64,000 nt of DNA from Streptomyces cyaneochromogenes (lineage in GTDB: Bacteria; Actinomycetota; Actinomycetes; Streptomycetales; Streptomycetaceae). Made by a program: the position numbers and the translations under genes. Of this stretch, positions 1 through 8,233 are shown piece by piece (within the stretch, counting starts at the first letter, position 1; each line of letters starts with the position of its first letter). The DNA is taken from positions 3,782,001 to 3,846,000 of the forward strand of contig NZ_CP034539.1 of NCBI RefSeq assembly GCF_003963535.1, read 5' to 3'. Under the pieces are notes generated by a model, which worked only from the letters and a program-made list of their open reading frames with translations, was not told where the DNA came from and ran no database searches.

Positions 1-60
1 GCTTTCCATGACTCTCCCAAAGCCCACTGACACCCTCTTGCCCGAAATCGGGCAGGATTC

Positions 61-354
61 TTGCGAAAGAGCGGCTCGTACTCCAGGATCTACCGGGTGC
101 ACGACGAACTTGTTGATCACCTGACGCGGTCCACGCCCCTGAGCCGGGGCGAGGCATCGCGGGTGATCCAGGACGTGCTCGCCTACTTCGACGAGACGAC
201 CGAGGACTACGTCCGTCGCCGCCACCGCGAGTTGCAGGCCCAGGGCCTGGTCAACGCGACGATCTTCGAACGGATCGAGGCGGACCTGAAATACCGAGCG
301 GTGGCACCGCCCGAGCTTACGCTCAGGCAACTGCGCCGCATCGTCTACGGCTGA
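61..354 (+). CDS. Small conserved-type protein of unknown function upstream of glmS
   Basis: This is a 97-residue soluble, charged protein that I do not assign to a family. An in-frame TGA at 28-30 and the lack of ATG/GTG before residue 1 leave TTG at 61 as the start, with a GCAGGA ribosome-binding-like sequence just upstream. The stop lies 13 nt before glmS, so the two genes are probably co-transcribed. The C-terminal third is basic and alpha-helical in composition. No membrane segment or signal peptide is seen. The position next to glmS hints at a role linked to amino-sugar supply, but that is inference only. Confidence 0.65.
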   Translation: MRKSGSYSRIYRVHDELVDHLTRSTPLSRGEASRVIQDVLAYFDETTEDYVRRRHRELQAQGLVNATIFERIEADLKYRAVAPPELTLRQLRRIVYG

Positions 355-367
355 GGGACATATCTGT

Positions 368-2185
368 ATGTGCGGAATTGTCGGATACATCGGGAAGCGT
401 GACGTCGCCCCGCTCCTGCTGGAGGGCCTCCAGCGCCTGGAGTACCGCGGCTACGACTCGGCGGGCATCGCCGTCACCTCCCCGAAGGCGGCGGGCCTGA
501 AGACGGTCAAGGCCAAGGGCCGGGTCCGCGACCTGGAGGCCAAGGTCCCGGCGCGCTTCAAGGGCACGACCGGCATCGCCCACACCCGCTGGGCCACCCA
601 CGGCGCCCCCTCCGACGTGAACGCCCACCCGCACCTGGACGCCGAGGGCAAGGTCGCCGTCGTCCACAACGGCATCATCGACAACGCCTCCGATCTGCGC
701 CGCAAGCTGGAGGCGGACGGCGTCGAGTTCCTCTCCGAGACCGACACCGAGGTCCTCGTCCACCTCATCTCCCGCTCGCAGGCGGAGAAGCTGGAGGACA
801 AGGTCCGCGAGACGCTGCGCGTCATCGAGGGCACGTACGGCATCGCGGTCCTGCACGCCGACTTCCCCGACCGCATCGTCGTCGCCCGCAACGGCTCCCC
901 GGTCGTCCTGGGCATCGGCGAGAAGGAGATGTTCGTCGCCTCGGACATCGCCGCCCTGGTCGCCCACACCCGGCAGATAGTGACGCTGGACGACGGCGAG
1001 ATGGCCACCCTCAAGGCCGACGACTTCCGCACGTACACGACGGAGGGCACCCGCACGACGGCGGAGCCCACCACGGTCGAGTGGGAAGCGGCGTCCTACG
1101 ACATGGGCGGCCACGACACGTACATGCACAAGGAGATCCACGAGCAGGCCGACGCCGTGGACCGCGTGCTGCGCGGCCGCATCGACGACCGCTTCTCCAC
1201 CGTGCACCTCGGCGGCCTCAACCTGGACGCCCGCGAGGCCCGCCAGATCCGCCGCGTGAAGATCCTCGGCTGCGGCACCTCGTACCACGCGGGCATGATC
1301 GGCGCCCAGATGATCGAGGAGCTGGCCCGCATCCCCGCGGACGCCGAGCCGGCCTCGGAGTTCCGCTACCGCAACGCGGTGGTGGACCCCGACACCCTGT
1401 ACATCGCGGTCTCCCAGTCGGGCGAGACGTACGACGTGCTGGCGGCCGTCCAGGAGCTGAAGCGCAAGGGCGCGCGGGTGCTGGGCGTGGTGAACGTCGT
1501 CGGCTCCGCGATCGCCCGCGAGGCGGACGGCGGCATCTACGTCCACGCCGGCCCCGAGGTCTGCGTGGTCTCCACGAAGTGCTTCACGAACACGACGGTC
1601 GCCTTCGCGCTGCTGGCCCTGCACCTGGGCCGCACCCGCGACCTCTCCGTCCGCGACGGCAAGCGCATCATCGAGGGCCTGCGCAAGCTGCCCGCGCAGA
1701 TCGCCGAGATCATGGAGCAGGAGGCGGAGATCGAGAAGCTGGCCCAGAGTTACGCCGAGGCCCGCTCGATGCTCTTCATCGGCCGCGTCCGGGGCTACCC
1801 GGTCGCCCGCGAGGCCTCCCTCAAGCTCAAGGAGGTCTCCTACATCCACGCGGAGGCCTACCCCGCCTCCGAGCTCAAGCACGGCCCGCTGGCCCTGATC
1901 GAGCCCGCCCTCCCCACGGTCGCCATCGTCCCCGACGACGACCTCCTGGAGAAGAACCGCGCCGCCCTGGAGGAGATCAAGGCCCGCAGCGGCAAGATCC
2001 TCGCGGTGGCCCACCAGCACCAGGAGAAGGCCGACCAGACGATCGTCGTCCCGAAGAACGAGGACGAACTGGACCCGATCCTCATGGGCATCCCCCTCCA
2101 ACTCCTCGCCTACCACACGGCGTTGGCCCTGGGCCGCGACATCGACAAGCCGCGGAACCTCGCGAAGTCGGTGACGGTCGAGTAG
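368..2185 (+). CDS. glmS: Glutamine--fructose-6-phosphate aminotransferase (isomerizing), GlmS2 type
   Basis: The enzyme makes glucosamine-6-phosphate from fructose-6-phosphate and glutamine, the first step to UDP-GlcNAc for peptidoglycan. The 605-residue length is normal for the family. It begins MCGIVGYIG, so Cys2 is the N-terminal nucleophile of the class II glutaminase domain (about 1-230). Two SIS sugar-isomerase domains follow: CGTSYHAG near residue 301 with SQSGETYD, and REASLKLKEVSYIHAE near 475. The C-terminus ends in the family-typical KSVTVE. A purine-rich GAGGGA precedes the ATG. Streptomyces usually carry two glmS genes; from the orn/adpA neighbourhood this is the glmS2 copy. A strong terminator follows directly. 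Confidence 0.97.
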   Translation: MCGIVGYIGKRDVAPLLLEGLQRLEYRGYDSAGIAVTSPKAAGLKTVKAKGRVRDLEAKVPARFKGTTGIAHTRWATHGAPSDVNAHPHLDAEGKVAVVHNGIIDNASDLRRKLEADGVEFLSETDTEVLVHLISRSQAEKLEDKVRETLRVIEGTYGIAVLHADFPDRIVVARNGSPVVLGIGEKEMFVASDIAALVAHTRQIVTLDDGEMATLKADDFRTYTTEGTRTTAEPTTVEWEAASYDMGGHDTYMHKEIHEQADAVDRVLRGRIDDRFSTVHLGGLNLDAREARQIRRVKILGCGTSYHAGMIGAQMIEELARIPADAEPASEFRYRNAVVDPDTLYIAVSQSGETYDVLAAVQELKRKGARVLGVVNVVGSAIAREADGGIYVHAGPEVCVVSTKCFTNTTVAFALLALHLGRTRDLSVRDGKRIIEGLRKLPAQIAEIMEQEAEIEKLAQSYAEARSMLFIGRVRGYPVAREASLKLKEVSYIHAEAYPASELKHGPLALIEPALPTVAIVPDDDLLEKNRAALEEIKARSGKILAVAHQHQEKADQTIVVPKNEDELDPILMGIPLQLLAYHTALALGRDIDKPRNLAKSVTVE

Positions 2186-2204
2186 CCGCCCCGAAGCCGG
2201 GCAA

Positions 2205-2252
2205 GAGAACGGACCCCCATGTGATGCCACGCATCATGTGGGGGTCCGTTCT
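2205..2252 (+). terminator. Rho-independent terminator after glmS
   Basis: A stem of about 22 bp pairs AGAACGGACCCCCA..TGATGC with GCATCA..TGGGGGTCCGTTCT around a 4-nt loop. Its only imperfections are two central G-T wobbles. A short T run follows. It lies 20 nt after the glmS stop. Confidence 0.85.
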
Positions 2253-2362
2253 TTCTCCGGTCTGCCCCAGGAACGATCGGCCAGGTAGCTGATCCAGCAT
2301 CAGGAGTACGACGCCACCCTGACGGGGACATCCTGGGCCGGCCCGACGGCCCCAGAAACAGC

Positions 2363-2400
2363 TTCAGCCGGTGGCTTCGTTTCCGAAGCCACCGGCTGAA
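2363..2400 (-). terminator. Terminator of tRNA-His
   Basis: A perfect 17-bp inverted repeat (2363-2379 with 2384-2400) surrounds a TTTC loop. It sits 8 nt beyond the 3' end of the leftward tRNA-His gene and is placed to end that transcript. Confidence 0.75.
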
Positions 2401-2407
2401 CACCGAG

Positions 2408-2481
2408 GGTGAGTGACGGGACTCGAACCCGCGACATCCTGGACCACAACCAGGTGCTCTACCAGCTGAGCTACACCCACC
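2408..2481 (-). tRNA. tRNA-His (anticodon GUG)
   Basis: Reading the minus strand gives a full cloverleaf. The acceptor 5' strand GTGGGTG pairs with CACTCAC. The D arm contains GCTCAGCTGGTAGAGC, the anticodon stem CTGGT/..CCAG encloses TTGTGGT with anticodon GTG, and the T arm is GCGGGTTCGAGTCCCGT. An extra 5' G (at 2481) opposite C73 (2408) is the histidine-specific G-1. CCA is not encoded at the 3' end. Confidence 0.96.
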
Positions 2482-2596
2482 ATGACCGGCGGTTGAGATT
2501 TGTGGTTTCTCCGACCGGCCGAGAAAAAGTGTACAGGGTCCGAAGGGGTGCTCGCGCACAGCTTTTGCGGCGGCCTTGCGAGCCCCCCTCGCGCAC

Positions 2597-3199
2597 CTAC
2601 TGAGCAGGCAGAACGTGCTTCGCGGCGATCGACTTCGCGGTGTCCGAGTCCGGGCCGGGCTGGGGCACGAAGACGGCCTCGCGGTAGTAGCGGAGTTCGG
2701 CGATGGACTCGCGGATGTCGGCGAGCGCGCGGTGGTTGCCGTTCTTCTCGGGGCTGTTGAAATACGCGCGCGGGTACCAGCGGCGCGCCAGCTCCTTGAT
2801 CGAGGAGACGTCGACGATGCGGTAGTGGAGGTAGTCCTCCAGCGTCGGCATGTCGCGCAGCAGGAAGCCGCGGTCGGTGCCGACGGAGTTGCCGCACAGC
2901 GGGGCCTTGCCGGGTTCCTTGACGTGTTCGCGTACGTACGCCAGGACCTGCTCCTCGGCGGCCGCCAGCGTCGTGCCACCGGCGAGCTCGTCGAGCAGTC
3001 CGGACGCGGTGTGCATCTGACGCACCACCTCCGGCATCGTCTCCAGCGCCGAGTCCGGCGGGCGGATGACGATGTCCACACCGTCGCCGAGGATGTTCAG
3101 CTCGGAGTCGGTGACGAGGGCGGCAACCTCGATGAGCGCGTCGTCGGACAGCGAGAGGCCGGTCATCTCGCAGTCGATCCACACCATGCGATCGTTCAT
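2597..3199 (-). CDS. orn: Oligoribonuclease (3'-5' exonuclease of short RNAs)
   Basis: Orn degrades 2-5-nt RNA remnants, including pGpG from c-di-GMP breakdown, to mononucleotides in the cytoplasm. The 200-residue length matches the family. DEDDh motifs are visible: WIDCEMTGL near residue 7 (Exo I), the NSVGTDRGFL block (Exo II), and HRALADIRESI (Exo III, catalytic His and Asp). The ATG start is preceded by a weak ribosome site. It lies directly downstream of adpA on the same strand, the conserved Streptomyces arrangement adpA-ornA. A product that clears pGpG fits with the c-di-GMP protein CdgA in the same window, although the two genes are not linked in an operon. Confidence 0.96.
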   Translation of the reverse strand: MNDRMVWIDCEMTGLSLSDDALIEVAALVTDSELNILGDGVDIVIRPPDSALETMPEVVRQMHTASGLLDELAGGTTLAAAEEQVLAYVREHVKEPGKAPLCGNSVGTDRGFLLRDMPTLEDYLHYRIVDVSSIKELARRWYPRAYFNSPEKNGNHRALADIRESIAELRYYREAVFVPQPGPDSDTAKSIAAKHVLPAQ

Positions 3200-3234
3200 G
3201 CGACCACCCTAAAGCTGGCGTCGCCTTTTGGGAT

Positions 3235-3345
3235 GCCCGGCGTTGCAGCCGACCTGCCCGGGGGCCGCCGCCCCCGGACCCCGCTTCGGCCCGGAAAGGG
3301 CCTCGCCCTCGAACGCCGGACGGGCTGGGACTCAGCCCGCCCGGC
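3235..3345. repeat. Streptomyces intergenic palindromic element, copy 1
   Basis: The orn-adpA gap holds a GC-rich imperfect palindrome with the recurring blocks GGGGGCCGCCGCCCCCGGACC, CGGCCC..AAGGGCCTCG and AACGCCGGACGGGCTG. The same blocks recur at 10250-10312 and 37021-37100. It may act as a terminator or transcript-processing element for the leftward adpA transcript. Confidence 0.6.
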
Positions 3346-3354
3346 GTCGCGAGG

Positions 3355-4599
3355 TCACATGCCGCTGCGCTGCCCCGGCAGGCTCGCCCGGCCTGCCGCG
3401 TACGCCTCACGGCCGTTCTCCGACGGCACCGACAGCGAAGCGGACGTCCCGAGCGCGTGCGGTGCCGGTGTGCGGCGGGTCTGGAGCGGGACCGGGCCGC
3501 CCTCCGCGTAGGGCGACGGCGGTGGGCCCGGTGGCGGGGGTGGCCCGACCGTGGGCTCCGGGTCCGTCGGCCTTTCGGCCTGGGGGCGCCGGGCCCGGTA
3601 CGCCGCCCGGTACGCGGCCGGCGACGAGCCGAGCTGGCGGCGGAAGTGCCCGCGCAGCGCCACCGGCGAGCGGAAGCCGCAGCGGCCCGCTACCTCGTCC
3701 ACCGAGTAGTCCGACGTCTCCAGCAGCCGCTGCGCCTGCAGCACCCGCTGCGTGATCAGCCACTGCAGCGGGGCACTGCCGGTCAGCGAGCGGAATCGGC
3801 GGTCGAAGGTACGGCGGGACATGTACGCCCTCGCCGCCAGCGTCTCGACGTCGAACTGCTCGTGGAGGTGCTCCAGCGCCCAGGCGACGACCTCGGCCAG
3901 CGGGTCGGCGCCGATCTCCTCCGGTAAAGACCGATCGAGGTAGCGCTCCTGACCGCCGGACCGGCGCGGAGGCACCACCAGACGGCGGGCCAGAGCCCCG
4001 GCCGCCTCGTTGCCGTGGTCCGTCCGCACGATGTGGAGACAGAGATCGATTCCGGCCGCCGTACCCGCCGACGTCAGTACGTCTCCGTCGTCCACGAAGA
4101 GTTCTCGTGGATCCACGTGCACCGACGGGTAGCGCTTGGCCAGCGTCGGTGCGTACATCCAGTGCGTCGTCGCGGGACGGCCGTCCAGCAGGCCCGCCGC
4201 GGCGAGGACGAAGGCACCGGTGCACAGCCCGACTATGCGGGCACCTTCCTCATGCGCCCGGCGCAGTGCGTCGAGCGCGTCCTCGGGTGGCGGCGAGGTG
4301 ATCGAACGCCAGGCCGGCACGACGACCGTGCCCGCCCGTGAGATCGCCTCCAGGCCGTGTGGTGCGGAGAGTTCCAGGCCCCCTGTGGTCCGCAGTGGGC
4401 CTTCCTCGCCGCCGCACACCAGCAGTCGGTAGCGCGGCACGCCGGCGTCCTGGCGGTCGATCCCGAACACCGACAGCGGTATGGAACTCTCGAAGATGGG
4501 GCCGCCGCTGAACAGCAGCACCGCGACGATCTCCTTGCGGCGTCGCCCGGACAGTTTCCGGGCCGCAGCTTCCGGCGCGGCAGTGGAGTCGTGGCTCAT
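3355..4599 (-). CDS. adpA: AdpA, AraC-family master regulator of development and secondary metabolism
   Basis: AdpA (BldH) is the pleiotropic regulator of morphological differentiation, protease secretion and antibiotic genes in streptomycetes. The 414-residue protein has a DJ-1/PfpI-like dimerisation domain (about 25-200, with VGLCTGAFVLA at the pseudo-nucleophile turn). An AraC double helix-turn-helix follows (about 235-335, with MSRRTFDRRFRSLTGSAP and DEVAGRCGFRSPVALRGHF), then a proline-rich tail. A TTA leucine codon at 3925-3927, in the linker between domains within RSLPEEIG, is the classic bldA-tRNA control point. A 377-nt upstream region without genes probably holds its promoter. Orn is encoded immediately downstream. 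Confidence 0.98.
   Translation of the reverse strand: MSHDSTAAPEAAARKLSGRRRKEIVAVLLFSGGPIFESSIPLSVFGIDRQDAGVPRYRLLVCGGEEGPLRTTGGLELSAPHGLEAISRAGTVVVPAWRSITSPPPEDALDALRRAHEEGARIVGLCTGAFVLAAAGLLDGRPATTHWMYAPTLAKRYPSVHVDPRELFVDDGDVLTSAGTAAGIDLCLHIVRTDHGNEAAGALARRLVVPPRRSGGQERYLDRSLPEEIGADPLAEVVAWALEHLHEQFDVETLAARAYMSRRTFDRRFRSLTGSAPLQWLITQRVLQAQRLLETSDYSVDEVAGRCGFRSPVALRGHFRRQLGSSPAAYRAAYRARRPQAERPTDPEPTVGPPPPPGPPPSPYAEGGPVPLQTRRTPAPHALGTSASLSVPSENGREAYAAGRASLPGQRSGM
3925..3927 (-). promoter_or_regulatory. TTA codon in adpA (bldA-dependent translation point)
   Basis: The plus strand reads TAA at this position and the adpA frame reads TCT TTA CCG (Ser-Leu-Pro). TTA is the rarest codon in Streptomyces and is decoded only by the developmentally regulated bldA tRNA. 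The location between the two AdpA domains matches the conserved site in other species. Confidence 0.95.
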
Positions 4600-4976
4600 A
4601 CTGCTAAGCCCCCCTCGGTGGTCGCGGCTCCTCGGTTGTGTCGCTCCTGCACGTTTCCCCTCGGTCCTGCACGAGTCCCCCGCCGTAGACAGTCAAGATC
4701 GAATCTACTGTGTCGCGTCGCGCCGCAGTGGCCGGTTCGGCACTCGGCACATTGTCGACTTGGCAACTTGGCGTGAAGCATTCGATCACGAAGCGTTGCA
4801 CTCGCGGGCCGTGCAGGGAAGTGCGCCTTGTCGCAGTGGCCAATCCACGTAGGGTGCGCAGACCCCCTGAGGCCCTTTCCGTGCAGGTGGAACGGGGGTT
4901 GGGGGGTGTTCTGGGCGGGGGATGCATGCACGCCAGAAGTTGGCTGAAAAGCAACGTCCTCGTGCGCGGAAACCGG
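4600..4976 (-). promoter_or_regulatory. adpA upstream regulatory region
   Basis: This 377-nt gap carries no convincing gene and should hold the adpA promoter and operators. TGGCGTGAAG at 4769-4778 matches the published AdpA consensus TGGCSNGWWY at 9 of 10 positions. GCCA-N5-TGGC forms a small inverted repeat at 4932-4944. AdpA is known to regulate its own gene in other species, so autoregulation is plausible; these sites are unproven. Confidence 0.45.
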
Positions 4977-5312
4977 TCAGCCGACCGGTGTATTTCCCCC
5001 AGTGTGACGTCCGCCTCTATGGGCCCCGGTTCCGGTCCTGTGGTGACGTCCGCGGCGCGAGGGCGACTTCCCGCTGCGCTCCTCGTCCTTCAGCCGTGCC
5101 GCGTCGTCCTTCATGCGGGCCGCGCCGCGTTCCGATTCACGCAGCAGCACGCGGCAGACCGCCGTCACGGCCGCGAGGCCGAGGGCCGTGCCGGTGGCGC
5201 CGGCCAGGGAGGTGCCGTACCAGAGGAGGACCACGGGGACCAGGACACAGCTGAAGACCGCCCACCGGACCACGGTGGCGCTGTCCTCGGAGGGGGTGCG
5301 GGGTCCGGTCAT
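4977..5312 (-). CDS. Small membrane protein of unknown function
   Basis: The 111-residue product has an N-terminal polar stretch followed by two hydrophobic segments (about residues 16-34 and 37-53). A highly charged, Arg/Lys/Asp-rich C-terminal tail ends in a His/Gly-rich stretch. The ATG at 5312 has GGGAG 9 nt upstream. No catalytic motif is visible and no family was recognised. It lies upstream of adpA in the same direction with its own gap, so it is probably a separate transcript. Confidence 0.6.
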   Translation of the reverse strand: MTGPRTPSEDSATVVRWAVFSCVLVPVVLLWYGTSLAGATGTALGLAAVTAVCRVLLRESERGAARMKDDAARLKDEERSGKSPSRRGRHHRTGTGAHRGGRHTGGNTPVG

Positions 5313-5649
5313 GGGTGCGTGCTCCCTGGGCTCCCTGGGGGGCGGATCACGGTGATCAACGCCTGCTCGAGCGCTCGGTCACTGGTCCGGGACCATCCCG
5401 GGCAAGTTGAACCCTGTGCAAACCGCCTGTACACCGCAGCAACCATTGCGTTACGGGCGTCCCCTCGTGCATGCTCCCTGGAACCCGCACCGACCGTGAG
5501 CGGGTATCTGGGCTAAGGAGGCGTGCCGCCGTACCCTTGGGGTATGGGGTTGGGAAGACCATTCCCGGACACAGCTCCGCCACTGCTGCATCCGTCAACG
5601 AGCTCCGCTCGCGGGCCCACCCATAAAGGATCAATACGCCGAGACAGCC
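5313..5649. other. Intergenic region without a supported gene
   Basis: This 337-nt stretch separates divergent genes. The only structure noted is the perfect inverted repeat TGGTCC-G-GGACCA at 5383-5395, a possible operator. Short open frames here have poor Streptomyces codon bias and no start signals. It probably holds promoters for both flanking genes. Confidence 0.5.
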
Positions 5650-6177
5650 ATGGCCGGTCACGAATTCTTCGAACCCGCGGACCGCAAGCGGCCCGTCGCC
5701 GACCCCACGGCGGCCGAGCCCCTGGCGGCGGAAGAGCCACGCCATTCCTGCGACCCCGCCTTCAAGCACGGCGTCGTGGTCGGCTTCGACGGCTCGACAT
5801 CCAGTGAGCGCGCCCTCGCGTACTCCATCGGCATGGCCCATCGCTCCGGGTCGGGCCTGATCATCGTCCACGTCGCCAACCGGCTGCCCACCACGGTGTG
5901 GGCCGGCTGCGAGCCGCCGGTCTTCGTCGACGTGCCGGACCACCGCACCGAGGTGCTCGGCCTCGAACTCGCCTGCGCCGACTACCTCGCCGAGGTGCCG
6001 TGGATCCTCGTCGAGCGCGGCGGCGACATCTGCCACGAACTCGAAGAGGTCGGGCGGGAGTACGAGGCGGACGCGATCGTCGTCGGCTCCACGCACGGCA
6101 TCGTCGGGCGGATCTTCGGCTCCGTCGCCGGGCGGCTCGCCAAGCGGGCCAAGCGTCCCGTCGTTGTCATTCCGTAA
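5650..6177 (+). CDS. Universal stress protein (UspA family), single domain
   Basis: This 175-residue protein has one Usp domain (about 40-175) after a 40-residue polar N-terminal extension. The domain starts VVVGFDGSTSSERAL and ends with the ATP-binding signature GSTHGIVGRIFGSVAGRL, matching G-2X-G-9X-G-[ST]. It is therefore probably an ATP-binding Usp. Its role in stress or dormancy physiology is known only at family level. It stands alone between promoter-sized gaps. Confidence 0.9.
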   Translation: MAGHEFFEPADRKRPVADPTAAEPLAAEEPRHSCDPAFKHGVVVGFDGSTSSERALAYSIGMAHRSGSGLIIVHVANRLPTTVWAGCEPPVFVDVPDHRTEVLGLELACADYLAEVPWILVERGGDICHELEEVGREYEADAIVVGSTHGIVGRIFGSVAGRLAKRAKRPVVVIP

Positions 6178-6327
6178 CTCGACGTTGTCCCAGGTGAGAT
6201 GAGCCGTTCGGGACGTCGCTCTCCTTCCTGCGGTGCGTGAATTTACTCGCGCGTAGAGGTGTTTGTGCCTTTGTGAAGGGCATATACCGGTCACCGCACA
6301 ACTGCACATGCATGAAGGGAGCCCGCC

Positions 6328-6894
6328 GTGGACAACGACGTCTCTGCGGGAAACGGAATCACTACCGTGGTCGGCCGACTCGCCCTTGGAATCACCCTGT
6401 TGGCCTTCGGGCTGGGGTACACCGGAGTGATCGACGGTGTGTCGGCTGCTGACGCCGTATCAATCGCCCAGTACGTGGGCGGCATAGCCCTCTTCGTCGC
6501 CGGCCTGATGGCCCTGCGAGACCGTGACAGCGCGAACGGGACCGCGTTCGTGGCGCTCGGTGCGCTCTGGTTCACGTGGGCCGTCTCGGCCGACGCGGCC
6601 GTCTCCGCCAACGCGGCCGGGCTGTTCCTGCTGCTGTTCGCCCTGGTGGCGCTCTCCCTCACCCTCGCCGGTGGCGACCAGCTCGGTCAGGGTGCGTACG
6701 GGCTGTTCTTCGTCGGGCTGCTGCTCATGGCCATCGCCGTGTTCGCCGACAACGACGGGCTCACCAAGGTGGGTGGCTGGTTCGCCGTTGCCGCGGGTGC
6801 GGTGGCCTGGTACGCCGCGACTGCCGCGTTGGCCCACTGGCCGACCGCCCTTCCGCGACGCGCTGCCGGCCGGGGGGTGACGGCCACCGGCTAG
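6328..6894 (+). CDS. GPR1/FUN34/YaaH (SatP-like) acetate/succinate transporter family membrane protein
   Basis: The 188-residue protein has six evenly spaced hydrophobic segments with short loops, the size and layout of the SatP/YaaH acetate channel family. GTG at 6328 follows AAGGGAGCCC. The family NPAPLGL-type motif is not clearly present at the N-terminus (GRLALGITLLAFGLGY is the corresponding stretch), so transport of acetate or succinate is an inference. A strong terminator follows at 6934-6974, marking a monocistronic unit. Confidence 0.65.
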   Translation: MDNDVSAGNGITTVVGRLALGITLLAFGLGYTGVIDGVSAADAVSIAQYVGGIALFVAGLMALRDRDSANGTAFVALGALWFTWAVSADAAVSANAAGLFLLLFALVALSLTLAGGDQLGQGAYGLFFVGLLLMAIAVFADNDGLTKVGGWFAVAAGAVAWYAATAALAHWPTALPRRAAGRGVTATG

Positions 6895-6933
6895 CTGCGC
6901 AGGCTGGGGAGTTGGGCGGCTCCCCGGCGTTCG

Positions 6934-6974
6934 AACGGACCCCCCGTGAAGGTGGCATCACGTGGGGGTCCGTT
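6934..6974 (+). terminator. Terminator after the SatP-like gene
   Basis: AACGGACCCCCCGTG (6934-6948) pairs with CACGTGGGGGTCCGTT (6959-6974) around a 10-nt loop, with one bulge. The stem sequence resembles the glmS terminator. Confidence 0.8.
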
Positions 6975-7016
6975 GTCGTTGTTCGGCCTGTGCGGGTGCG
7001 TGGGGGCTGGTCGCGC

Positions 7017-7043
7017 CCGCGCGGCGGAGCCGCAAATCAATGC
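7017..7043. repeat. Short dispersed repeat, copy A
   Basis: The 27-nt sequence CCGCGCGGCGG-A-GCCGCAAATCAATGC recurs with one small difference at 46297-46324, next to the second tRNA-Lys. CGGCGGAGCCG is a small palindrome inside it. Such repeats occur in Streptomyces intergenic DNA; no function is known to me. Confidence 0.5.
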
Positions 7044-7056
7044 GGCCCCGCGCCCT

Positions 7057-8106
7057 TTAAGGGCGTTGCTCGACCGTCACCTGGTATGTCCCCAAGACAT
7101 GGGTGCCCTGGGCGCAGCTCTCCGTCAGGTCGGCGAACTCGGCTGCCGACAGCCTGTTCGCGGAGCCGCGGCGGCTGTGGTCGAGCAGGACGGACCCGGT
7201 GTCCAGCCACTGCGGGCGGGGGTCGACGCCGATGAACTCGGCCAGGCGGGTGAGTTCATCGGCCGGTTCGTCGAGGAGATCCTCGTAGGCAAGGGTGGCT
7301 CGCTGGTCGGCGGGGAGCCCGGCCAGGAACTCCGTGCCGTCGGTGACCAGTTCGGACCACAGGGCGCCGAAGCGCCGCAGGGGGATGTCCCGGTCGCGCA
7401 CGAGGGCCGGGTCGAAGCGGTCGTCGAGCAGCGGGGACAGGTCCGCGGGGAGCGCGCGTACGTGCTCGGGGGTCAGGTCGGCGAAGCTGTCGATGCCGGC
7501 GTGTTCCTTGATCTCGCGCAGCAGCAGGATCGCGCGGTACCCGGGATGGCGGCTCATGGACAGGGCGCAGTCCGGGCCGTCCCGGAACATGTGCACGAAC
7601 CTCGCGTCCGGGAAGGCCTCCCGGAGCCCCGGTGCCCAGCCGGTCGAGTAACCGGACCGCTCCACGACGGCGGTGCGTCCGAACCGTCCGCAGAGGAGGC
7701 CGAACAGCGCTCGGTGGTGTTCGGGGGCGGTGCGCTCGGGCCATCGGACCACCGCCGCGGCGAGTTCGTCGAGCAGCCCGTCCGGGTCGTCGGTGAGGTG
7801 GGGCAGCACCATCAAGGAGAGCGCGGGGATGCCGGTGGCCCGCGCCGTGTACCTGCCGGGGCGGCGGGTGTGGAGGAACTCCGGGAGCGGGAGTCCGCTG
7901 CGGATCATCCGCTCGAAGTGCGGGGCGGGGCGGTACAGCGTCTGCCAGAACTCCTCACCGGTCACCGGCCCTTCGGGGAAGGCGGCATCGCCCACGGAGG
8001 CCATGAACTCGTTGAGGCTCAGTACGTCCGGGTGGGCGTTGAGGATGCGGGACAGGGCTGTCGAGCCACTGCGTCCCGTACCGATGACGAAGGTCAAGGA
8101 ACGCAT
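7057..8106 (-). CDS. Sulfotransferase-fold protein (PAPS-dependent family)
   Basis: This 349-residue protein starts RSLTFVIGTGRSGSTAL, the 5'-phosphosulfate-binding loop of sulfotransferases. A 3'-phosphate-binding stretch FVHMFRDGPDCALSMSRH follows near residue 170. The family transfers sulfate from PAPS to sugars or small molecules; the substrate here is unknown. I chose ATG at 8106 over GTG at 8112 because GGAGG (8113-8117) is then 6 nt away rather than touching the start. It is divergent from the hydrolase at 8234. Confidence 0.85.
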   Translation of the reverse strand: MRSLTFVIGTGRSGSTALSRILNAHPDVLSLNEFMASVGDAAFPEGPVTGEEFWQTLYRPAPHFERMIRSGLPLPEFLHTRRPGRYTARATGIPALSLMVLPHLTDDPDGLLDELAAAVVRWPERTAPEHHRALFGLLCGRFGRTAVVERSGYSTGWAPGLREAFPDARFVHMFRDGPDCALSMSRHPGYRAILLLREIKEHAGIDSFADLTPEHVRALPADLSPLLDDRFDPALVRDRDIPLRRFGALWSELVTDGTEFLAGLPADQRATLAYEDLLDEPADELTRLAEFIGVDPRPQWLDTGSVLLDHSRRGSANRLSAAEFADLTESCAQGTHVLGTYQVTVEQRP

Positions 8107-8233
8107 GGTCACCCTCCGCTTTCCGCGCCGGTCTTGTCCGTGGGGCCGTTCGCCCCGCGTGCGGTCCCACTCTGCCCGCTCCCGGGGCTGTCAGGGCATG
8201 ATCGAGGTCGGCACATCCGTTTGGAGGAACGGC

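Noticed and set aside
323..2230. 635-residue open frame antisense to glmS
   Set aside because: It is the mirror frame of a high-GC gene; composition is Arg/Asp/Val/Gly-rich without domains, and glmS is unmistakable on the other strand.
5523..5807. Open frame overlapping the 5' end of the stress-protein gene
   Set aside because: Pro/Arg-rich shadow translation; the frame at 5650 encodes a clear Usp domain.
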